Of a stretch of 6,000 nucleotides of DNA, positions 3,549 through 6,000 are shown one piece after another. The notes under the pieces are model-generated. The model was not told where the DNA came from, searched no databases, and worked only from the letters and a program-made list of their open reading frames with translations. Both the position numbers and the translations under genes were made by a program. Source of the stretch: Actinomycetes bacterium. Lineage in GTDB: Bacteria > Actinomycetota > Acidimicrobiia > Acidimicrobiales > UBA8190. Within the stretch, counting starts at the first letter, position 1. Each line of letters starts with the position of its first letter. Where the stretch lies: contig JAJYAB010000119.1 of the NCBI GenBank assembly GCA_021779775.1, positions 1 through 6,000 of the forward strand. Reading direction: 5' to 3'.

Positions 3549-5672
3549 GTGACCGAAACCCGCGCCGATCGTGCCAGTGCCGGCGAGCCGGCCCATCTCC
3601 TCGCCATGGTCACCGCAGGCCTCCCCGGAGGTGGTGAGCGCCGTCGCGGACAGGACGCCATGGCCGACGCGGTCGCCCGGGCGATCGACAGCGGGCGGCA
3701 CCTCGTAGCGCAGGCCGGGACGGGTACCGGCAAGTCGCTGGCCTACCTCGTCCCCGTCGTCTGCTCGGGGCGCAAGACCGTGGTGGCCACCGCCACCAAA
3801 GCACTACAGGACCAGCTGGCCACCAACGAGCTGCCGTTCCTGGCCCGCCAGCTCGGGGATCGGACCCCGTTCGTCTTCACCGTGCTGAAGGGCCGATCGA
3901 ATTACCTCTGTCGCCAGCGCGCCGCCGAGGTGTCGGGCCGAGCGCCGCGCGCCGGTAGCGGCGGACAGCCCGGGTCCGGACAGCTCGATGCCCTCCCAGG
4001 GATGGACGGTGGCGACGGCGGGGAGGGGGACCGGCGTGCCCACCACGTCGCCGGAGGCCGAGCTGGCCCCGCCTCGTCCCCGGCGACGTTCGGCGACGAG
4101 GTCCGGGCACTGCTGGCATGGGGCGAGGTCACCGCGACCGGGGACCGCTCCGAGCTCGACTTCGAGCCGCAGCCACGGGCGTGGGCAACCGTCTCCGTCG
4201 GTCCTCGGGAGTGCCCAGGCGCCTTCCGGTGCCCGTCCGGCGCCGACTGCTTCGCCGAGCTGGCTCGGGCCAAGGCGGCGGCGGCCGACGTCGTGGTGGT
4301 CAACACCCACCTGTATGCGACCCACGTGGCGAGCGGGGGCTCCGTCCTCCCGGAGCACGAGGTCCTGGTGGTCGACGAGGCGCACGAGCTCGAGGACGTC
4401 ATGGCCAACGGGCTCGGCACGGAGCTCACCGGGGGGAGGCTGCGAGCGCTCGCCGTCACGGCACGCCAGCTCCTGACGGGCAGCGACACGCCCCTGGTGG
4501 ACGCCGTCGCGGAGGCAGCCGAGCAGCTCGATGCGGCGTTGGCGCCCTTAGCGGGCCAGCGGATCTTGTCGCAGCAGGCGGGCAGGCCCGAACCGGCACC
4601 GCTCCCGGAAGTGGTCCTGAGGTCAGTTCTGGGGCTCACCCGCGGTCGGGTCGATTCCCTGAGCAGCGCGCTCCGACGCTCGGCATCTGCCGGCGCAGAG
4701 CCAGACCCCGCAGGGATCCGCGCTCAGCTGGCGGCGGGCCACATCTCCGAGGATCTCGCCCGGCTGGCGTCCTTGGACGCCGACCAGGTGGCATGGGTCG
4801 AAGCTGGTGCCGGCGGCACCGGTGCACCACCGGTGCTCCGGCTGGCACCGGTGGACGTCGCTCCCGTGCTGGCCGAGGTGGTGTGGCCGGGGGTGACAGC
4901 CATCTTGACGTCCGCCACCATTCCCCCGGGTGTGGAGCGGCGAGTCGGCCTGCCGGAGGACCGGGCTGACCGCGTCGACGTGGGGAGCCCGTTCCCGTAC
5001 CGGGAGCACGCGGTGCTGTACGTGGCCAAGCACCTGCCGGACCGTCGTAGCCCGGCTGCCGAGGCGGCCATCCACGACGAGCTTCAGGCCTTGATCCTCG
5101 CCGCAGGAGGGCGCACCCTGGCGTTGTTCACGAGCTGGCGAGCCATGCAGGCAGCAGTCGACGCCGTCCGGCCACGCCTGCCCGTCGTCGTGCTCGCCCA
5201 GAACGACCTTCCGAAGCGGCGCCTGGTCGAGCGGTTCGCCGCCGACGAGGCCACGTGCCTGTTCGCCACGTTGTCGTTCTGGCAGGGCATCGACGTGCCG
5301 GGCCGCACGCTGAGCCTGGTGGTCATCGACCGCCTTCCGTTCCCGCGTCCCGACGACCCGCTGCTCCAGGCTCGCCGTGAACGAGCCGGTGCCGAGGCCT
5401 TCCGGACGGTCGACGTCCCGCGGGCGGCAGTCCTGCTCGCCCAGGGGGCCGGACGGCTGGTGCGCTCGAGCACCGACCGCGGCGTCGTGGCGGTGCTCGA
5501 CCGGCGCCTGGCCACCGCGTCGTACCGAGCCGACCTGTTACAGGCGATGCCGCCGATGCGCCGCAGCATCCTGAGGCACCAGGCAGAGGCGGCGCTGGCC
5601 GACGCGGTGTCGGAACCCGGCGATGCACCTCCCGGGCGGGCGGCTCCCACGATGCCGGAACCACATCAGTAG
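3549..5672 (+). CDS. dinG: DinG-family Fe-S ATP-dependent DNA helicase
   Basis: A superfamily 2, XPD-like 5'-to-3' DNA helicase of 707 residues, close to the length of E. coli DinG and without the exonuclease domain found in some firmicute homologues. Motifs in order: Q-motif region ERRRGQ (Q35); Walker A AGTGTGKS (56-63); motif Ia TATKALQDQL (81-90); Fe-S cluster cysteines C121, C222, C228 and C234 (CPGAFRCPSGADC); VVDEAHELEDV with the DEAH box at 276-279; TSATI (454-458); SFWQGIDVPG (576-585); and motif VI QGAGRLVRS (632-640). DinG enzymes unwind forked DNA, R-loops and other obstacles to replication. Residues about 130-180 are a Gly/Ala/Arg-rich insert, probably disordered. The GTG at 3549 gives the usual short lead; a stop lies in frame at 3537. 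The next in-frame ATG (3606) also lacks a ribosome site. No LexA-type box is seen upstream. It is the only plus-strand gene here and converges on era. Confidence 0.93.
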   Translation: MTETRADRASAGEPAHLLAMVTAGLPGGGERRRGQDAMADAVARAIDSGRHLVAQAGTGTGKSLAYLVPVVCSGRKTVVATATKALQDQLATNELPFLARQLGDRTPFVFTVLKGRSNYLCRQRAAEVSGRAPRAGSGGQPGSGQLDALPGMDGGDGGEGDRRAHHVAGGRAGPASSPATFGDEVRALLAWGEVTATGDRSELDFEPQPRAWATVSVGPRECPGAFRCPSGADCFAELARAKAAAADVVVVNTHLYATHVASGGSVLPEHEVLVVDEAHELEDVMANGLGTELTGGRLRALAVTARQLLTGSDTPLVDAVAEAAEQLDAALAPLAGQRILSQQAGRPEPAPLPEVVLRSVLGLTRGRVDSLSSALRRSASAGAEPDPAGIRAQLAAGHISEDLARLASLDADQVAWVEAGAGGTGAPPVLRLAPVDVAPVLAEVVWPGVTAILTSATIPPGVERRVGLPEDRADRVDVGSPFPYREHAVLYVAKHLPDRRSPAAEAAIHDELQALILAAGGRTLALFTSWRAMQAAVDAVRPRLPVVVLAQNDLPKRRLVERFAADEATCLFATLSFWQGIDVPGRTLSLVVIDRLPFPRPDDPLLQARRERAGAEAFRTVDVPRAAVLLAQGAGRLVRSSTDRGVVAVLDRRLATASYRADLLQAMPPMRRSILRHQAEAALADAVSEPGDAPPGRAAPTMPEPHQ

Positions 5673-6000
5673 CCGAACCGCTCGATCCGGTCAGGCCGCA
5701 TCTGCCAGCGCCGATCCACGCTGACATGCAGCTCGAGGTACGCCCCGTCGGGAAGCTGCCGGCGCACCGCCGTGCCGACCGACTTCAGGTTCTCCCCGTG
5801 CTGCCCGATGACGATCCCCTTCTGCGACTCGCGCTCGACGAGGATGTCGACGCGGATCCGAGGCCACTCCCATTCGGTGACACGGCAGGCGATGGCATGG
5901 GGCAGCTCGTCACGAGCCACGACCAGCAGCTGCTCGCGAACCAGCTCGGCCACCCAGAACGCCTCGGGGACGTCGGTCACCATGCCGTCGGGGAAGTAGG
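5666..6000 (-). CDS. era: GTPase Era, C-terminal part with KH domain
   Basis: About 110 C-terminal codons are visible; the GTPase domain lies beyond the right edge. Era is a GTP-binding protein that docks near the 3' end of 16S rRNA and assists 30S subunit maturation. The fragment begins YFPDGMVTDVPEAFWVAELV, the linker into the KH domain, and continues through LPHAIACRVTEWE. The KH loop is GIVIGQHGENLKSVG, where GQHG is the GxxG motif; many relatives have a basic residue where this has His. It ends LELHVSVDRRWQMRPDRIERFGY, equivalent to the family's usual ending. The TGA at 5668-5666 lies inside the last codons of dinG, so the two genes overlap tail to tail by 7 bp. The downstream minus-strand neighbours (RDD, csp, uppS) are separated by dinG, so era is not cotranscribed with them in sense. 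Confidence 0.94.
   Translation of the reverse strand, partial: YFPDGMVTDVPEAFWVAELVREQLLVVARDELPHAIACRVTEWEWPRIRVDILVERESQKGIVIGQHGENLKSVGTAVRRQLPDGAYLELHVSVDRRWQMRPDRIERFGY

Noticed and set aside
168..3637. Long plus-strand open frames at 168-1004, 871-1992 and 2381-3637
   Set aside because: They lie antisense to recO, uppS, csp and RDD, show the Arg/Pro/His-rich composition of GC shadow frames, and have no recognisable domain.
4815..4854. Repeated CACCGGTG words in dinG
   Set aside because: They arise from Gly-Thr-Gly and Ala-Pro-Val codons with GC-rich wobble bases, without a regular period.

Overview
The window is high-GC, gene-dense bacterial DNA that looks like a chromosomal housekeeping segment. 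The RecO, UppS and DinG sequences read like those of Actinomycetota, for example the RecO stretch RTRSKFGARLEP and the Fe-S DinG lacking an exonuclease domain. GTG and TTG starts are common, 4-base stop/start overlaps occur twice, and an RDD protein carries a GPPPGYG-rich N-terminus. A deep-branching actinobacterial class such as Acidimicrobiia would fit, but that placement is inference. I see no IS element, phage gene, CRISPR array, tRNA or rRNA.

Layout. Positions 1-1929 hold a minus-strand operon read right to left: uppS (undecaprenyl diphosphate synthase), a 107-residue two-helix membrane protein of unknown function, recO (recombination mediator), and the first 32 codons of hemW (radical-SAM heme chaperone). 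The first three overlap by 4 bases at each junction. The recO-hemW gap is a 17-bp tandem repeat. Upstream come about 250 bp of regulatory DNA and a strong terminator, then the monocistronic cold-shock gene csp (2178-2381), a further terminator-like hairpin, and an RDD-family membrane protein (2576-3385) with a repetitive proline-rich N-terminus. From 3386 to 3548 lies a divergent promoter region, followed by the only plus-strand gene, a DinG/XPD-type Fe-S helicase (3549-5672). The 3' part of era (ribosome-assembly GTPase, KH domain) enters from the right on the minus strand and overlaps the end of dinG tail to tail by 7 bp.

Function. The genes are core-cell: cell-wall lipid carrier (uppS), recombination repair (recO, dinG), heme delivery (hemW), RNA chaperoning (csp) and 30S assembly (era). 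No new multi-gene system is visible. The points worth a second look are fine-scale: a shared TAGCGT element 6-7 nt before the GTG starts of uppS and dinG, which both lack a Shine-Dalgarno sequence (candidate leaderless promoters); a run of short tandem duplications at gene ends and inside genes; a regular G-quadruplex motif on the template strand of the RDD gene; and the uncharacterised membrane protein coupled between uppS and recO.
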